A stretch of 64,000 bases of DNA from Paraburkholderia sp. Ac-20340 (GCF_017104965.1 NZ_JAAGPR010000001.1:597205-661204), one strand, 5' to 3'. Counted from the stretch's first letter, positions 26,482 to 36,194 are shown. Made by a program: numbers and translations. Notes: generated from the letters alone by a model not told the origin.

Positions 26482-27294
26482 TCAGCTTGCGGCGACGATC
26501 ACATGTGCCTGAATCCGGCCACTCACCTGGCCTTTGCCATGGCGGCTTGCGATTGCCCTGGTTGCACAATCGATCGCGAGCTGAAGCAAACTGGCGTCGC
26601 GTGTTTCGATCTCATTGCGTAGCGGCGTTCCCAGACAAAAAGCAGTCGCGGCTTCCCGTGCGGATTGCGCGCGACTCGCTTTCGTGTACGTGTTGATTCG
26701 AATATCGGTGAACCCGGCACAGCGCAAATCCTCGCGAATCAGCGCGACATCGTGGTAGCCGTGCGGCGTTCTCGCCAGGAAGCGCGGCTGATCGTGCGGA
26801 AACAATGTGGCCAATGCACCGGTCACTTCATCCGCAAATTCGTTTTCTTCGATGCGATCCCAGACACTGAAAACAAAGCGCCCGTCAATATTGAGCACGC
26901 GGCGCGCTTCGGTATAACCCGCGGTCCGATCGGGAAAGAACATCGCACCGAACTGGCAGAACACCACGTCGAACGATGCATCGTCGAATGGCAGCGCGAG
27001 TGCATCGGCCTGTTTCCATTCGATTCGCGCGTCTACGCCCTGCTTCGCGGCGGCGTAGTCGAGCATGGGCTGATTGAGATCGGTGACCACGTAGCGCGTG
27101 TCGGCCCGCAGTTGGGGCGCGAGCACGCGTGTGACGGCGCCGCTGCCGGCGGCCGTTTCCAGCACGGATGCCGGCGACATGGCGGCGACGATTGCCGCTA
27201 CCTCCTGGGCGTAGACATCGAAGATCAGCGGAACCATCAACGAGTCATAGAACTGCGGAATCGAACCCGCAAACACCTTGTCTCGTTCGCTCAT
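26482..27294 (-). CDS. Class I SAM-dependent methyltransferase
   Basis: 270 residues from the ATG at 27294, where GGGAGG gives a good ribosome site. Motif I is VLETAAGSGAVTRVLAP, motif II VVTDLNQPML, and FDVVFCQFGAMFFPD covers the substrate-proximal motif. The N-terminus (FAGSIPQFYDSLMVPLIFDVYA) resembles UbiE/COQ5-like methyltransferases of unknown substrate. It stands alone, convergent with no partner. Confidence 0.82.
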   Translation of the reverse strand: MSERDKVFAGSIPQFYDSLMVPLIFDVYAQEVAAIVAAMSPASVLETAAGSGAVTRVLAPQLRADTRYVVTDLNQPMLDYAAAKQGVDARIEWKQADALALPFDDASFDVVFCQFGAMFFPDRTAGYTEARRVLNIDGRFVFSVWDRIEENEFADEVTGALATLFPHDQPRFLARTPHGYHDVALIREDLRCAGFTDIRINTYTKASRAQSAREAATAFCLGTPLRNEIETRDASLLQLAIDCATRAIASRHGKGQVSGRIQAHVIVAAS

Positions 27295-27480
27295 GATGCC
27301 TCCCTGATAGCGCTCTATGACGGCCATCGCATCATGGTGATCGCGTCCGCCATTCCCGTCAACGGAAAGCAGCCGACACAGCGACTCAATAGTCTCGCTT
27401 TCACTACCAAGTCATTTCGTTACCCTAAATTACTGAGCGCATCACCCGAGATTTACTCAATCAACTTCATGAGAACCGAA

Positions 27481-28350
27481 ATGACAAAGATCACATGGAA
27501 TCATGCAGCCGTTATCGCCCTGTTCGCAGTGGCGAGCGTCGCACAGGCAAAGACGCCCAGCGTCGGCAGCCGCGAATATAAAGTCCTGTTGAACCCGGCT
27601 ACTTTCACGGGCACACCCGTGGATACGGCGAACCGCTTTCTCACGGATCTTCAGGCCAGCCTGGCGGCCAACGGCTTCGATCGCACCGTCACGAAAACCT
27701 TCAAGGCCGACGACGACCGCACCGTGCTCTACTACGACACAGCAGGCACCTGCCCGCTCAAATCGATCGGCTATTCCATGCGCGAGCGCGACGAAAGCGG
27801 CGACCGCGAAATCGAACTCAAATTTGGCTCCGCAGATGAAAGCACCTCTGCCAATACCGATGTAACGGGCAGTTCATCCAAAGCCAGCAGCAAACTCGAA
27901 GAGGACATCACGCCGCCGTCGAATCATGTTTTCTCGCATTCGACCAAGGAACCGCTGGCCGATTCGAAGAACATCAATCACCTCAGCGACATCAAGGATT
28001 TGTTTCCCACCACCACCGCTTTCGACAGCATCAGCAGCCAGTCGCTCGTGCCGGTGAGCGGACTTTCGATTCATGAACTGACGTACAGCGGACCGACCAG
28101 CGATCTCGGCCAGGAAGATGCCGATTTCACCATGACGGTGTGGTACACGAATGGCTCGACCACGCCGACACTCGCGGAAATCTCATTCGAAGTAGACGTC
28201 AACGACGACGGCGTATTCACCGACAAGGTGACGTCGCGCTCGCAACTGATTTTCGACACGCTTCAGGGCATGACGAATTGGGTACTGTCGCCGAGTACGA
28301 CGAAAACGGCGTGGGTCTACAAGTATCAAACGGGGTTTTGCAGCCAGTAA
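27481..28350 (+). CDS. Exported protein with CYTH-like domain features
   Basis: 289 residues from the ATG at 27481; an ATG four codons earlier (27469) is an alternative and neither has a strong ribosome site. A signal peptide (AAVIALFAVASVAQA) is followed by alternating hydrophobic strands. RTVLYYDTAGTCPLKSIG then YSMRERDESGDREIELKF matches the CYTH/triphosphate-tunnel pattern (YYDT...L...G.S.R.R...E...L.K). The C-terminal half is Ser/Thr rich. CYTH enzymes are cytoplasmic adenylate cyclases or triphosphatases, so a secreted form would be unusual. The domain call needs structure or profile support. Frames further upstream are not part of this gene. Confidence 0.6.
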   Translation: MTKITWNHAAVIALFAVASVAQAKTPSVGSREYKVLLNPATFTGTPVDTANRFLTDLQASLAANGFDRTVTKTFKADDDRTVLYYDTAGTCPLKSIGYSMRERDESGDREIELKFGSADESTSANTDVTGSSSKASSKLEEDITPPSNHVFSHSTKEPLADSKNINHLSDIKDLFPTTTAFDSISSQSLVPVSGLSIHELTYSGPTSDLGQEDADFTMTVWYTNGSTTPTLAEISFEVDVNDDGVFTDKVTSRSQLIFDTLQGMTNWVLSPSTTKTAWVYKYQTGFCSQ

Positions 28351-28370
28351 CGTCGTGATATAAATCGACA

Positions 28371-28397
28371 ATAGCCGGACCAGAATGGTCCGGCTAT
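28371..28397. terminator. Convergent terminator hairpin
   Basis: Perfect 11-base stem ATAGCCGGACC/GGTCCGGCTAT with loop AGAAT, between the exported CYTH-like gene and the ABC permease. It has no strong T run on either side. Confidence 0.65.
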
Positions 28398-28425
28398 CCA
28401 CTCCGCTTGATATGGTTTGATCCTT

Positions 28426-30138
28426 TCAGGCCGATGTATCGATACGTCCAGCCAGACGCGAAGCCAGCGCCAGCAGCGCGCCGCTAATCAGTAGCAGCAT
28501 CGTGCCCATCGCCATGCCGTCGCCAATCGATCCTTGTTCGAACTGCTGCCAGATATACACGGCCGTCGTCTGCACGCCGCTCGGCGAAAGCAGCAATGAA
28601 GTCACAAGCTCGCGCGACGCTACGGCAAACACAATCATCATCGATGCCGCGAGCGGCGCCGCCACCAGCGGCAACACAATGCGCCACAACACCTGTACAC
28701 CGCTCGCGCCATGCACGCGCCCCGCCGCTTCAAGACTGCCGCCAATCTGCCGCAGCGCCGCGCTCGCATAGCGCACGGGATAAGGCAGCATCAGACAGTC
28801 GTACGAGAGCAGCAGAATCGTCCACGTGTTATAGGGCGTGACTGGCCATATCGGCAGATTCCACGCGAGAATCAGCCCCACGCCGATCACAATGCCCGGC
28901 ATGGCATGCGGTATCAGCGTCATACCGTCGAGCGCCGCGCGACCCGGCGTGCGCGTCTTCACCACGACCCACGCGGCGAGAAAACCCAGCGCACCCGTGA
29001 CGATGGCCGTAGCCGCCGCAAGCCCCAGACTCGTGAGCAAGGCGCTTGCGCCCTCACCGGCAGCGAAGAGGGAGCCGTAGTGCATCAACGTCAGGTTGCT
29101 CGCCGCGAGGCCACCCGAGAGCGTGCGCATGAACGAAGTCACAACAATTGCGCCGATAGGCGCGAAGGTCGAGCAAAACGTCGTCACGAGAAACAGCAGC
29201 ACGAGCGGCACGCGCCAGCGGCCCGGTTCGATGAGTTCGAGCGCAGCAGGCTTGCCGGTTTGCGTCTCGAAGTCGCGGCCTGCGAGCAAACGCCGTTGCA
29301 GCACGAAGGCAAACATCGCCGTCAACGCGAGCAATGCGGAAAGCACGGATGCGCCTGCCAGATCGATTGGCCAATCGGAAAAGCGTGCCTCGATCGACGT
29401 CACCAGCACGCTGACGCCTGCGCGCGCGCCAAGCGCTGCGGGAATGCCGAATTCCTCGATGGCCATCGTGAACGCGAGCAACGCACTCGCCGCAATTGCG
29501 GGCGCGGCGAGCGGCAGCGTAATGCGCACGAACGCGCGCCACGGCGTCGCGCCATGCACCCGCGCGACTTGCGCGAGCCGCCCGCCGGCCGCCATCAACG
29601 CGCGCGATACGGAGAAGTACACCACCGGAAACACCGTCATCGTCATGGCGAAGACAATGCCCGCGAACGAGAACAACGCAGCGCCCAGATCGAAACCGGC
29701 AATTTGCGCTAAATAACCATGAGGCTGTAAAAGCAACATCCAGCCAAGCGCCGCGAGATAAGGCGGAATCAGAAACGGCGCAAGCAATAGCACGTCCCAG
29801 CAGCGCGCGAACGGCACGCGCACGAGGCCACGCAACGCGCCCAGCGGCACACCGATCGCAAGACTCAGCACCGCCACCGTAACGCCGAATCGCAGTGTAT
29901 TGCCGAACAGCGGCCACGTTGCCGGATCGCCGAATGTGGCACGCACGGCAGCGAACGGATGCGCGAATGATCCGCGATTGAGTTCAGGGAACAGCGCCTG
30001 TAGCGCAACGAAGGCGATCGGCAACACAACCAGCAGCGCAAGCACGGCATACAGTGCGCCGATGCCCGCAAAGCGGCTGGCGCGCACCGGCAACCACGCG
30101 CGCCGCATCGCGTGGTTGCGTGCGGGCACGCTTGCCAT
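28426..30138 (-). CDS. Fe(III)-type ABC importer permease, fused two-domain
   Basis: 570 residues with about 12 membrane helices in two BPD_transp_1 halves, as in FbpB/AfuB-type permeases. EAA-like loops appear twice: MAAGGRLAQVARVHGATPW and QIGGSLEAAGRVHGASGVQ. It works with the binding protein (30138-31103) and ATPase (31117-31797). Its start overlaps the binding protein's stop (TGATG), indicating translational coupling. This transporter class imports ferric ion, or in some members thiamine, phosphonates or sugar phosphates, so iron is a default guess. Confidence 0.88.
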   Translation of the reverse strand: MASVPARNHAMRRAWLPVRASRFAGIGALYAVLALLVVLPIAFVALQALFPELNRGSFAHPFAAVRATFGDPATWPLFGNTLRFGVTVAVLSLAIGVPLGALRGLVRVPFARCWDVLLLAPFLIPPYLAALGWMLLLQPHGYLAQIAGFDLGAALFSFAGIVFAMTMTVFPVVYFSVSRALMAAGGRLAQVARVHGATPWRAFVRITLPLAAPAIAASALLAFTMAIEEFGIPAALGARAGVSVLVTSIEARFSDWPIDLAGASVLSALLALTAMFAFVLQRRLLAGRDFETQTGKPAALELIEPGRWRVPLVLLFLVTTFCSTFAPIGAIVVTSFMRTLSGGLAASNLTLMHYGSLFAAGEGASALLTSLGLAAATAIVTGALGFLAAWVVVKTRTPGRAALDGMTLIPHAMPGIVIGVGLILAWNLPIWPVTPYNTWTILLLSYDCLMLPYPVRYASAALRQIGGSLEAAGRVHGASGVQVLWRIVLPLVAAPLAASMMIVFAVASRELVTSLLLSPSGVQTTAVYIWQQFEQGSIGDGMAMGTMLLLISGALLALASRLAGRIDTSA

Positions 30139-31103
30139 CAGTGTTCGCCAAAGAGTGCGTTAAAACGCTTCAGGACGTCGGCGCGCGATTTCGTATTGCT
30201 GCCATCGTCTTGCGGCAACAGCTTTAGATCTTTCAGGCGCGTGCGCGGCGTGTCGATATCGTCGCGAGCGGGAATCAGATAAGCCGCCGCGACAAGATTC
30301 TGCCCTTCATCAGAAAGCACATAATCGATAAACGCACGCGCTTCGGTCTGAACACGCGACGTTTTCAGAATCATCATCGGACGCGGTGCAATGACCGTGC
30401 CGCTGGTCGGGAAAATGACTTTGATCGCTTCGCCGTTTGCCGCGGCCGCATACGCCACATAATCGACGGCGCCGAATACGGCCGATTTCGCGCCCTGCAG
30501 CACGGGATTGATTGCCTGCGCATTCGGGCCGAGCACGACCATACCGTTCTTGTGCAGGCTATCGAATAGCGACCATGCGCCTTCGCCCAGGCGATCCTGC
30601 AAACCCAGCAACAAATCGAGCGATGCACCGGAGAGCGCCGGGTTCGGCGTCGTCACCTGATCGCGATACGCGGGCTGGGCCAGATCGCGCCAGTCGCGCG
30701 GCTCGGGTTTGCCCGTGTTCTTGTTCCAGACAATGCCGAGCGCGGAAATACCCTGCGCCACATAGTCAGGTGTTTTAAACATCGGCGGAACGTGTTCGGC
30801 ATTCGGGCTCGTATACGGTGCGAGCCAGCCGCGTTTGTCGAGATCCTGTGCGGTATCCCACGAAGCGGAAATCAGCACGTCGGCGTGCGGATTGCTGGCC
30901 TCGGCTTCGATGCGCGCCATCACCTTGCCAGTGGTGGCCTGGAAAAGATCGACCTTGATACCGGTCTTGCGCTCGAAACCCTGCGCCAGTTTTTTGCTGA
31001 GATTGCCGGGGCCGGCGGTATAAACAGTGAGAGCGTGCACGGAAGCATTCAGCCCGAAGGCCAGAAAAAGGGAACAGAGAGTTGAAGCAATCAGTCTTGG
31101 CAT
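30138..31103 (-). CDS. Fe(III)-type ABC substrate-binding protein
   Basis: 321 residues from the ATG at 31103 (MPRLIAS). The signal peptide ends about residue 25 (...SVHA-LTVYTAGPGNLSKKLAQ). The mature LTVYTAGPGNLSKKLAQGFE and TTGKVMARIEAEASNPHADV segments are typical of FbpA-like and AfuA-like proteins (cluster D, SBP_bac_6/8). A conserved iron-ligand Tyr pair is not evident from the alignment I can do by eye, so an organic anion substrate is possible. Third gene of the operon. Confidence 0.87.
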   Translation of the reverse strand: MPRLIASTLCSLFLAFGLNASVHALTVYTAGPGNLSKKLAQGFERKTGIKVDLFQATTGKVMARIEAEASNPHADVLISASWDTAQDLDKRGWLAPYTSPNAEHVPPMFKTPDYVAQGISALGIVWNKNTGKPEPRDWRDLAQPAYRDQVTTPNPALSGASLDLLLGLQDRLGEGAWSLFDSLHKNGMVVLGPNAQAINPVLQGAKSAVFGAVDYVAYAAAANGEAIKVIFPTSGTVIAPRPMMILKTSRVQTEARAFIDYVLSDEGQNLVAAAYLIPARDDIDTPRTRLKDLKLLPQDDGSNTKSRADVLKRFNALFGEH

Positions 31104-31116
31104 TGTAGCGATTCCG

Positions 31117-31797
31117 TTATCGATGGACAGTATGTTCAACCCTGCCGTGCGACAGCGTGACGATGGTATGCGCGAGCGCATCGGCTTCGGCGCGATCGTG
31201 CGTCACGTACACGGCGGTTGTGCCCAACTGCGCGAGGACCGCGCGGATTTCTTCACATAGGGACGCGCGCAGCGGCGCATCGAGATTCGAAAGCGGTTCG
31301 TCGAACAGCAGCACGCGTGGCCTCGCGACAATCGCGCGCGCCAGTGCCACACGTTGCTGCTGTCCGCCCGACAAAGCAGAGGGACGGCGCGATGCCATCT
31401 CCCGCAAACCCACCAGGGCGAGCGCATCAGCGACCGCCGTGGCGCGTTCGGCGCGCGGCACACCGCGCATTTCGAGCGGAAAGGACACATTGCCCGCCAC
31501 TGTCATATGCGGCCACAAGGCATAGTCCTGAAACACCATGCCAAGATCGCGCGCTTCGGGCGGCACGCATTGCGATGCATCGGCAACGGTTTCGCTGCCG
31601 AACATCACGCGGCCTTCGTCGGGGCGCAGCAATCCCGCCAGCAGCTTGAGCAAGGTGCTCTTGCCACAACCGGACGGCCCGAGCAGCGCGAGCGTCGTTC
31701 CCGCACGCACGTCGAGATCGATACCGTCGAGCACGCTCACGCCGTTAAAGCGCTGCCGTAATCCACTCAAATGGATCGAGATGCTGTCGCCCTTCAT
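31117..31797 (-). CDS. ABC importer ATPase (FbpC-like, short)
   Basis: 226 residues; Walker A GPSGCGKST, signature LSGGQQQRVALARAI, Walker B VLLFDEPLSNLD, switch His in YVTHDRAEADA. It lacks the C-terminal regulatory TOBE domain present in many FbpC/PotA ATPases, hence the short length. AGGAG overlaps the stop codon of the porin gene, eight bases away. It energises import through the 28426 permease. Confidence 0.9.
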   Translation of the reverse strand: MKGDSISIHLSGLRQRFNGVSVLDGIDLDVRAGTTLALLGPSGCGKSTLLKLLAGLLRPDEGRVMFGSETVADASQCVPPEARDLGMVFQDYALWPHMTVAGNVSFPLEMRGVPRAERATAVADALALVGLREMASRRPSALSGGQQQRVALARAIVARPRVLLFDEPLSNLDAPLRASLCEEIRAVLAQLGTTAVYVTHDRAEADALAHTIVTLSHGRVEHTVHR

Positions 31798-31805
31798 GCC
31801 CGCTC

Positions 31806-32954
31806 CTAGAACTTGTGGCGAATGCCAGCCATCAGACCGAACTGGTTCTTGCCCGCCACCACATCCGAACCAAAGCCGTTCAAGCCCAGATTCGAGCCGT
31901 TACGATTGAGCGCATAAGCAAGGTTCAGATAGAGATCGGTGCGCTTCGAAAGGAAGTAGTCCGCATCAATCTGGAACGACCACGGATCGCGCGAAGAGCC
32001 ATAGAAGTTCTGGTACATCGCGGTGCCGGAAAACGCCACATCGGGCCTCGCGAGCCACGTTGCGCCCAGCCAGTAGAGGCTGGTCGACTCCGCCGGCGAC
32101 GCGCTATCGAGCGTCGTCAGATGGATGGCATGCGAGTTGAGATAGCGATAACCCGCGTAGGTGGTCACCGTCGAGATCTTGTAGCTCGCCGCCAATGCCA
32201 CGCGACGGTCGATATTGCCTTCGTAGCCACCGCCCTTGGTTGTCATCGCTGCGGTGCGATTCGTGCTGCCGCCGTTCTTCTGGTCGTATACGAGCGTCGC
32301 GCTAAATGGCCCGTGCTTGTAGCGCAGGCCCGCTTCGATCACGCGCGCAAGGCGCGTATCGCCAGCCGGTTGCGCGCCATACGTCACGCTATCGTAGCCG
32401 AAGCTGTACTGCACGATGGCCGCGAGATCGCCGAAATGCTGCTCGTAGCGTGCGGTATTGTCGAGGCGGTCGGAAAACGCCGGGTCTTGCATCTTGATCG
32501 CATAGACCGCGTTTTTCAGCGGATTGTATTCGCTGACCCAATCGAGAAACAGGCCGCCTTGACGGCCCAGCGAGAACGAGCCCCAGGTCTGGTCGGCGAT
32601 CCCCACGTAGGCAAGACGCCCGAATTCGCGGCTGCCTTGCAGCGAAGCACCGCTTTCGACGTTAAAGCCGCTTTCGAGGCGGAAGAACGCATGCGTGCCG
32701 CCGCCAAGGTTTTCGGTCCCGGTCACGCCCCAGCGCGAGCCGGACATATTGCCGGACGTGAGACGTTCGACGCTATGCGTCTGCCCTTGCGAGCTGGATG
32801 CATTCGTCAGGTATTCGATGCCTGTATCGATGATGCCGTAGAGCGTGACGGAGCCGTCACCAGTGGCGTTGGATTGAGCGAGCGCGCAGGCCGGCAGGCT
32901 GGCCGCGAAGGCCAGACAGCAGCCCACCGCCGTAGAGCGGTAGGAGTGATTCAC
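31806..32954 (-). CDS. Gram-negative trimeric porin, first gene of the ABC operon
   Basis: 382 residues, GTG start. The signal peptide ends ASLPACALA-QSNAT, then VTLYGIIDTGIEY, the porin hallmark. The loop 3-like region and C-terminal FGLMAGIRHKF support outer-membrane export. Eight bases separate it from the ATPase gene, so porin, ATPase, binding protein and permease read as one operon. This gives one import route across both membranes. Confidence 0.92.
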   Translation of the reverse strand: MNHSYRSTAVGCCLAFAASLPACALAQSNATGDGSVTLYGIIDTGIEYLTNASSSQGQTHSVERLTSGNMSGSRWGVTGTENLGGGTHAFFRLESGFNVESGASLQGSREFGRLAYVGIADQTWGSFSLGRQGGLFLDWVSEYNPLKNAVYAIKMQDPAFSDRLDNTARYEQHFGDLAAIVQYSFGYDSVTYGAQPAGDTRLARVIEAGLRYKHGPFSATLVYDQKNGGSTNRTAAMTTKGGGYEGNIDRRVALAASYKISTVTTYAGYRYLNSHAIHLTTLDSASPAESTSLYWLGATWLARPDVAFSGTAMYQNFYGSSRDPWSFQIDADYFLSKRTDLYLNLAYALNRNGSNLGLNGFGSDVVAGKNQFGLMAGIRHKF

Positions 32955-33436
32955 GGGTTATGTCCTCTTTGGGATTCAATTTGAGCCGTGAATGTAAGCT
33001 TTGCTTAAGTCAACCGCATGACAGTCCTTCAAGCGTTCATTGCTGGGTGATGGCGGCTGCGCCGCCTGGGGCGCGCTTGCGAGTTTGCGCTTTTGCCATC
33101 ATTTTTCCTTATCGCGATGTTAGCCGCGTAGTGCGTTTGGCCGGCAGCCAGATCGCCGTGAGAACGAATGCGGTGCGGCATGGCGTGCGCTTTCGCGTGT
33201 CGTTCCCATCGCATCCGCATACTTTTCTCTCGCAAGCCGGTAAGCCAATCGAGCGGTTTGATGGTTTACCCGCCCGTTGATCGGGCCATGCCGACTCGAT
33301 ATCTTTCCTTCCATAACCTCTGGCGGAATCTGCATCGATTAACCGCTGTACCGCATCGCCATTTAGACAGGATTACTGATCGTATAAGAGCACGACAAAT
33401 CCGCTATTCAACAACGATAAAACAAGGAGATGATGC
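32955..33436. other. Intergenic region between porin operon and tannase-like gene
   Basis: 482 bases between divergent genes. I find no gene with a ribosome site or a recognisable product and no clear RNA. The region probably holds two promoters, one on each side. Confidence 0.4.
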
Positions 33437-35227
33437 ATGAGAGGAATACGCCTGGAGCGCCTGCCCCGCTCAACGCACGCGCGCTTTACATCGTGGTTCG
33501 CGCGTATTGCAGCCACCTTCGCAGCCACCTTCGCGGCTACCCTCGCCGCCGGCCTGCTCGCGGCCTGTGGAAGCGGCGGTAGCGTGGGCAGCACCGCCAA
33601 TACGCCTTTGGCCGTAGTGGCGCCGGTGACGGACTGTTCGAAGCTGGCCGCAGTCGATATAACGGATATTGGCGGAAGCGGCAGCACGATTACTTCGGCG
33701 ACCGTCACGACCGCCACTATCAATGGCGCTTCGGTCAACTTCTGCACCGTGAAGGGCACGCTCGCGCCGTCCAATACCTTTGAAGTCGCGCTGCCGGTCA
33801 GCACCTGGACACAACGCTTTGCCGAATTAGGTTGCGGCGGCCTGTGCGGCACGTTGAGCGATCCCACGCAGCAGAGTTCGTTCAGCTTCAGCTATACCTG
33901 CCCGCTCGTACAGCAAGGCGGCTTCGTGACCGCCGCGACGGACATGGGCCACTCGGGACAAAGCAGCACGTGGACAAGCAACGAACAGCAACGCGCCGAC
34001 TTCGCCTATCGCGGCCAGCACATCACCACGCTCGCCGCCGAAAAACTGATTAAAGCCTATTATGGTCAAACGCAGAAATACGCCTATTTCATTGGCTGCT
34101 CGGACGGCGGACGCGAAGCACTCATGGCCGCGCAACGCTACCCCGCCGATTACAACGGCATTATCGCGGGCGCACCGGCTGCGCATTTCCAGATCCAGAA
34201 TTCGCTGTATCACGGCTGGAGCGTAAAGTCGCAAAGCACGACCGGCGACAGCACCGGCAACGCCATTCTTTATGCCGACAAGGCACTCGTGCTGCACAAG
34301 GCCGTGGTGGCGGCGTGCGGCGGTCAGACAGGTGTGGCCGACGGCTTGCTGGCCGACCCGCGTACCTGCAATTTCGATCCCGCTTCAATCGAATGCGCCA
34401 ATGGCGCGACCAGCACGAGCAACTGTTTGACGGCTGCCGAAGTGGCCACCGCCAGCAAGATCTATGGCGGCCCGGTCGACGCTACAACCGGCGAGCGCAT
34501 GCTGGCCGGCTCGCCGCAATTTGGCTCGGAGGCCAACTGGATCGGCGTGGAAGTGCCCACCACGAATTCGACGGATACGCCCGTTCCCGTGACGAGTCTT
34601 TTCAGCTACCTGATTGTTTCGGGCGCATATAACCTGATTTTCACGGGCTCGCCCACCATGCCGACGGTCGATACGTTCGGCTTTACCGATACGAGTTTCT
34701 ACGCCAACTACCTGCAGGCGAATCACGCACTCAACGACGCGACCAACCCGGATCTCTCGGCATTCAAAAAGGCCGGCGGCAAGCTGATTCTGTGGCACGG
34801 CTGGGCCGATCAACATATCTCGCCGCTCTTCACGATCCAATACTACGAGGCGATGCAGAACACCATGGGCGCGTCTACGGTGAGCGATTTTGCGCGCCTT
34901 TACCTCGTGCCAGGCGTGGGTCATTGCGGCGGCGGCGAAGGCTTCCCGAACATCGACCTCGTTTCGCAGATCACCGCCTGGGCCGAGCACGGCACCGCGC
35001 CGAATGCCGTCATGACGTATCAGACCGATTCGTCGAATGCGGTCACGGCAAGCCGCCCGGTTTATCCGTATCCGGCCGTCGCGCAATACAGCGGCAGCGG
35101 CGACTGGCATAGCGGCGCGAACTGGACGCAAGGCGCGGCGCTCTATAACCAGCCGACGCACACCTGGGCCGGCGCAAGTTTCTATACGCCATACACCGCG
35201 GCAACGCTGGGCGTTGCGGCGCCGTAA
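33437..35227 (+). CDS. Tannase/feruloyl esterase family lipoprotein
   Basis: 596 residues, with AAGGAG before the ATG. The signal peptide carries a Thr/Ala-rich repeat (ATFAATFAATLAAG) and a lipobox ending LLAAC near residue 46, so the mature protein is probably an outer-membrane or secreted lipoprotein. It has the tannase fold motifs: nucleophile Ser222 in GCSDGGREA, Asp458 in HGWADQHISP and His496 in PGVGHCGGGEG. Cys221 and Cys497 flank Ser and His, forming the CS-D-HC arrangement of the family. The reaction is hydrolysis of an aromatic ester such as gallate or ferulate. It stands alone with its own terminator. Confidence 0.9.
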   Translation: MRGIRLERLPRSTHARFTSWFARIAATFAATFAATLAAGLLAACGSGGSVGSTANTPLAVVAPVTDCSKLAAVDITDIGGSGSTITSATVTTATINGASVNFCTVKGTLAPSNTFEVALPVSTWTQRFAELGCGGLCGTLSDPTQQSSFSFSYTCPLVQQGGFVTAATDMGHSGQSSTWTSNEQQRADFAYRGQHITTLAAEKLIKAYYGQTQKYAYFIGCSDGGREALMAAQRYPADYNGIIAGAPAAHFQIQNSLYHGWSVKSQSTTGDSTGNAILYADKALVLHKAVVAACGGQTGVADGLLADPRTCNFDPASIECANGATSTSNCLTAAEVATASKIYGGPVDATTGERMLAGSPQFGSEANWIGVEVPTTNSTDTPVPVTSLFSYLIVSGAYNLIFTGSPTMPTVDTFGFTDTSFYANYLQANHALNDATNPDLSAFKKAGGKLILWHGWADQHISPLFTIQYYEAMQNTMGASTVSDFARLYLVPGVGHCGGGEGFPNIDLVSQITAWAEHGTAPNAVMTYQTDSSNAVTASRPVYPYPAVAQYSGSGDWHSGANWTQGAALYNQPTHTWAGASFYTPYTAATLGVAAP

Positions 35228-35237
35228 TGAGTCATTG

Positions 35238-35264
35238 AACGGGTGCGGCAACGCACCCGTTTTC
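35238..35264 (+). terminator. Terminator after the tannase-like gene
   Basis: Stem AACGGGTGCG/CGCACCCGTT with a GCAA tetraloop followed by TT and then TTTC-type residues; strong Rho-independent signal. Confidence 0.85.
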
Positions 35265-35276
35265 GCACAGCAATGC

Positions 35277-36194
35277 CTAAGGTTTCGCCGCGGAAATATA
35301 CGCCATACGCGTAGCCGTACGCATTCGTTCGGCACCAATATCCGAACGTAAAACCTGCTCGAACAATTGCCTTTCTTCTACGCTGAATTGTTCGTCCATC
35401 ACGCGGCGCAATGTCGGCGCCCAGGGAAATGGCGTGCTGTCCAGCATGCTGTCCCACGAGCGGCTGATTGCGGCGCCAATATCGATATGAAACTCCATAT
35501 GGATATCGGTGAAGCCGCTCAGCATGGCGCAACTGACGAGATCGCGCTCGCTGAAACTGGTCATCGGCATGGTGGCGAGCGCTTCTTCGGTATCGGGAAA
35601 CTGCGTACGTTTCCAGCGATGCAGCAAGGAGAAAAAGCGATTCTCCGGCGCGTCGCGCCCCGCTTCCACGAGCTTTCTGAGTGAACACACTTCGAAGGCT
35701 TCGTCGCGCCGGATCGGTTCGGCCAGCGAGATTCGGCCGCCCGGTTTGAGCACGCGATAAAACTCGCGAAATACCGCGAGTTTATCCGGCAAATAGCCGA
35801 TGACCGCGCGCGTCGTCACGGCATCCACGCAAGCGTCTTCGATGACGGTTAGCGCCTGCGCATCGCACAGCGAAAACCGGCATTGCGATGCCACGCCCGC
35901 ATCGTGCGTGCGCTGCTTCGCGTGATCGAGCAAGGTGGGAGAAACATCGCTCATGTGTACGTTCAGCGCTGCGCCTACGCGTGCGATGGCACGTAAGCCG
36001 ACGGTGCCGTCACCGCTGCCTACATCGAGCAGCGTCATGCCCGCTTTCAATTGCGCATGATCGAGCATTCTATCGACGTCAGTTTCAATGCTGCTTCGCA
36101 ATGCGCTTTCGACATTCGCGTCGTTTGAAAAGCGCTTATGCAATAACCAGTCCGCCCACAGATCGGGGGCCGCTGCCATCTCGGTTGGGTTCAC
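35277..36194 (-). CDS. Class I SAM-dependent methyltransferase
   Basis: 305 residues with a GTG start at 36194; an ATG five codons in is an alternative. Motif I is TLLDVGSGDGTVGLRAIARV, motif post-I has the acidic Asp in VHMSDVSP, and YRVLKPGGRISLAEP is motif III. The C-terminal ~100 residues are helical. No neighbour shares the strand. Substrate not identifiable. Confidence 0.82.
   Translation of the reverse strand: MNPTEMAAAPDLWADWLLHKRFSNDANVESALRSSIETDVDRMLDHAQLKAGMTLLDVGSGDGTVGLRAIARVGAALNVHMSDVSPTLLDHAKQRTHDAGVASQCRFSLCDAQALTVIEDACVDAVTTRAVIGYLPDKLAVFREFYRVLKPGGRISLAEPIRRDEAFEVCSLRKLVEAGRDAPENRFFSLLHRWKRTQFPDTEEALATMPMTSFSERDLVSCAMLSGFTDIHMEFHIDIGAAISRSWDSMLDSTPFPWAPTLRRVMDEQFSVEERQLFEQVLRSDIGAERMRTATRMAYISAAKP

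Noticed and set aside
26665..27480. Extension of the exported CYTH-like gene upstream
   Set aside because: The frame stays open back across the minus-strand methyltransferase gene, but a signal peptide begins at 27481 and the upstream part is antisense to a clear methyltransferase.
28371..28397. Inverted repeat considered as a CRISPR or mobile element end
   Set aside because: Single copy, 11-base stem, located between convergent genes; a terminator-type hairpin is the simpler reading.
33480..33560. Short repeated ACC/TTC-type DNA near the tannase start, considered as a separate repeat element
   Set aside because: It is in frame and codes for the Ala/Thr/Phe-rich signal peptide of the lipoprotein, so no separate element is needed.
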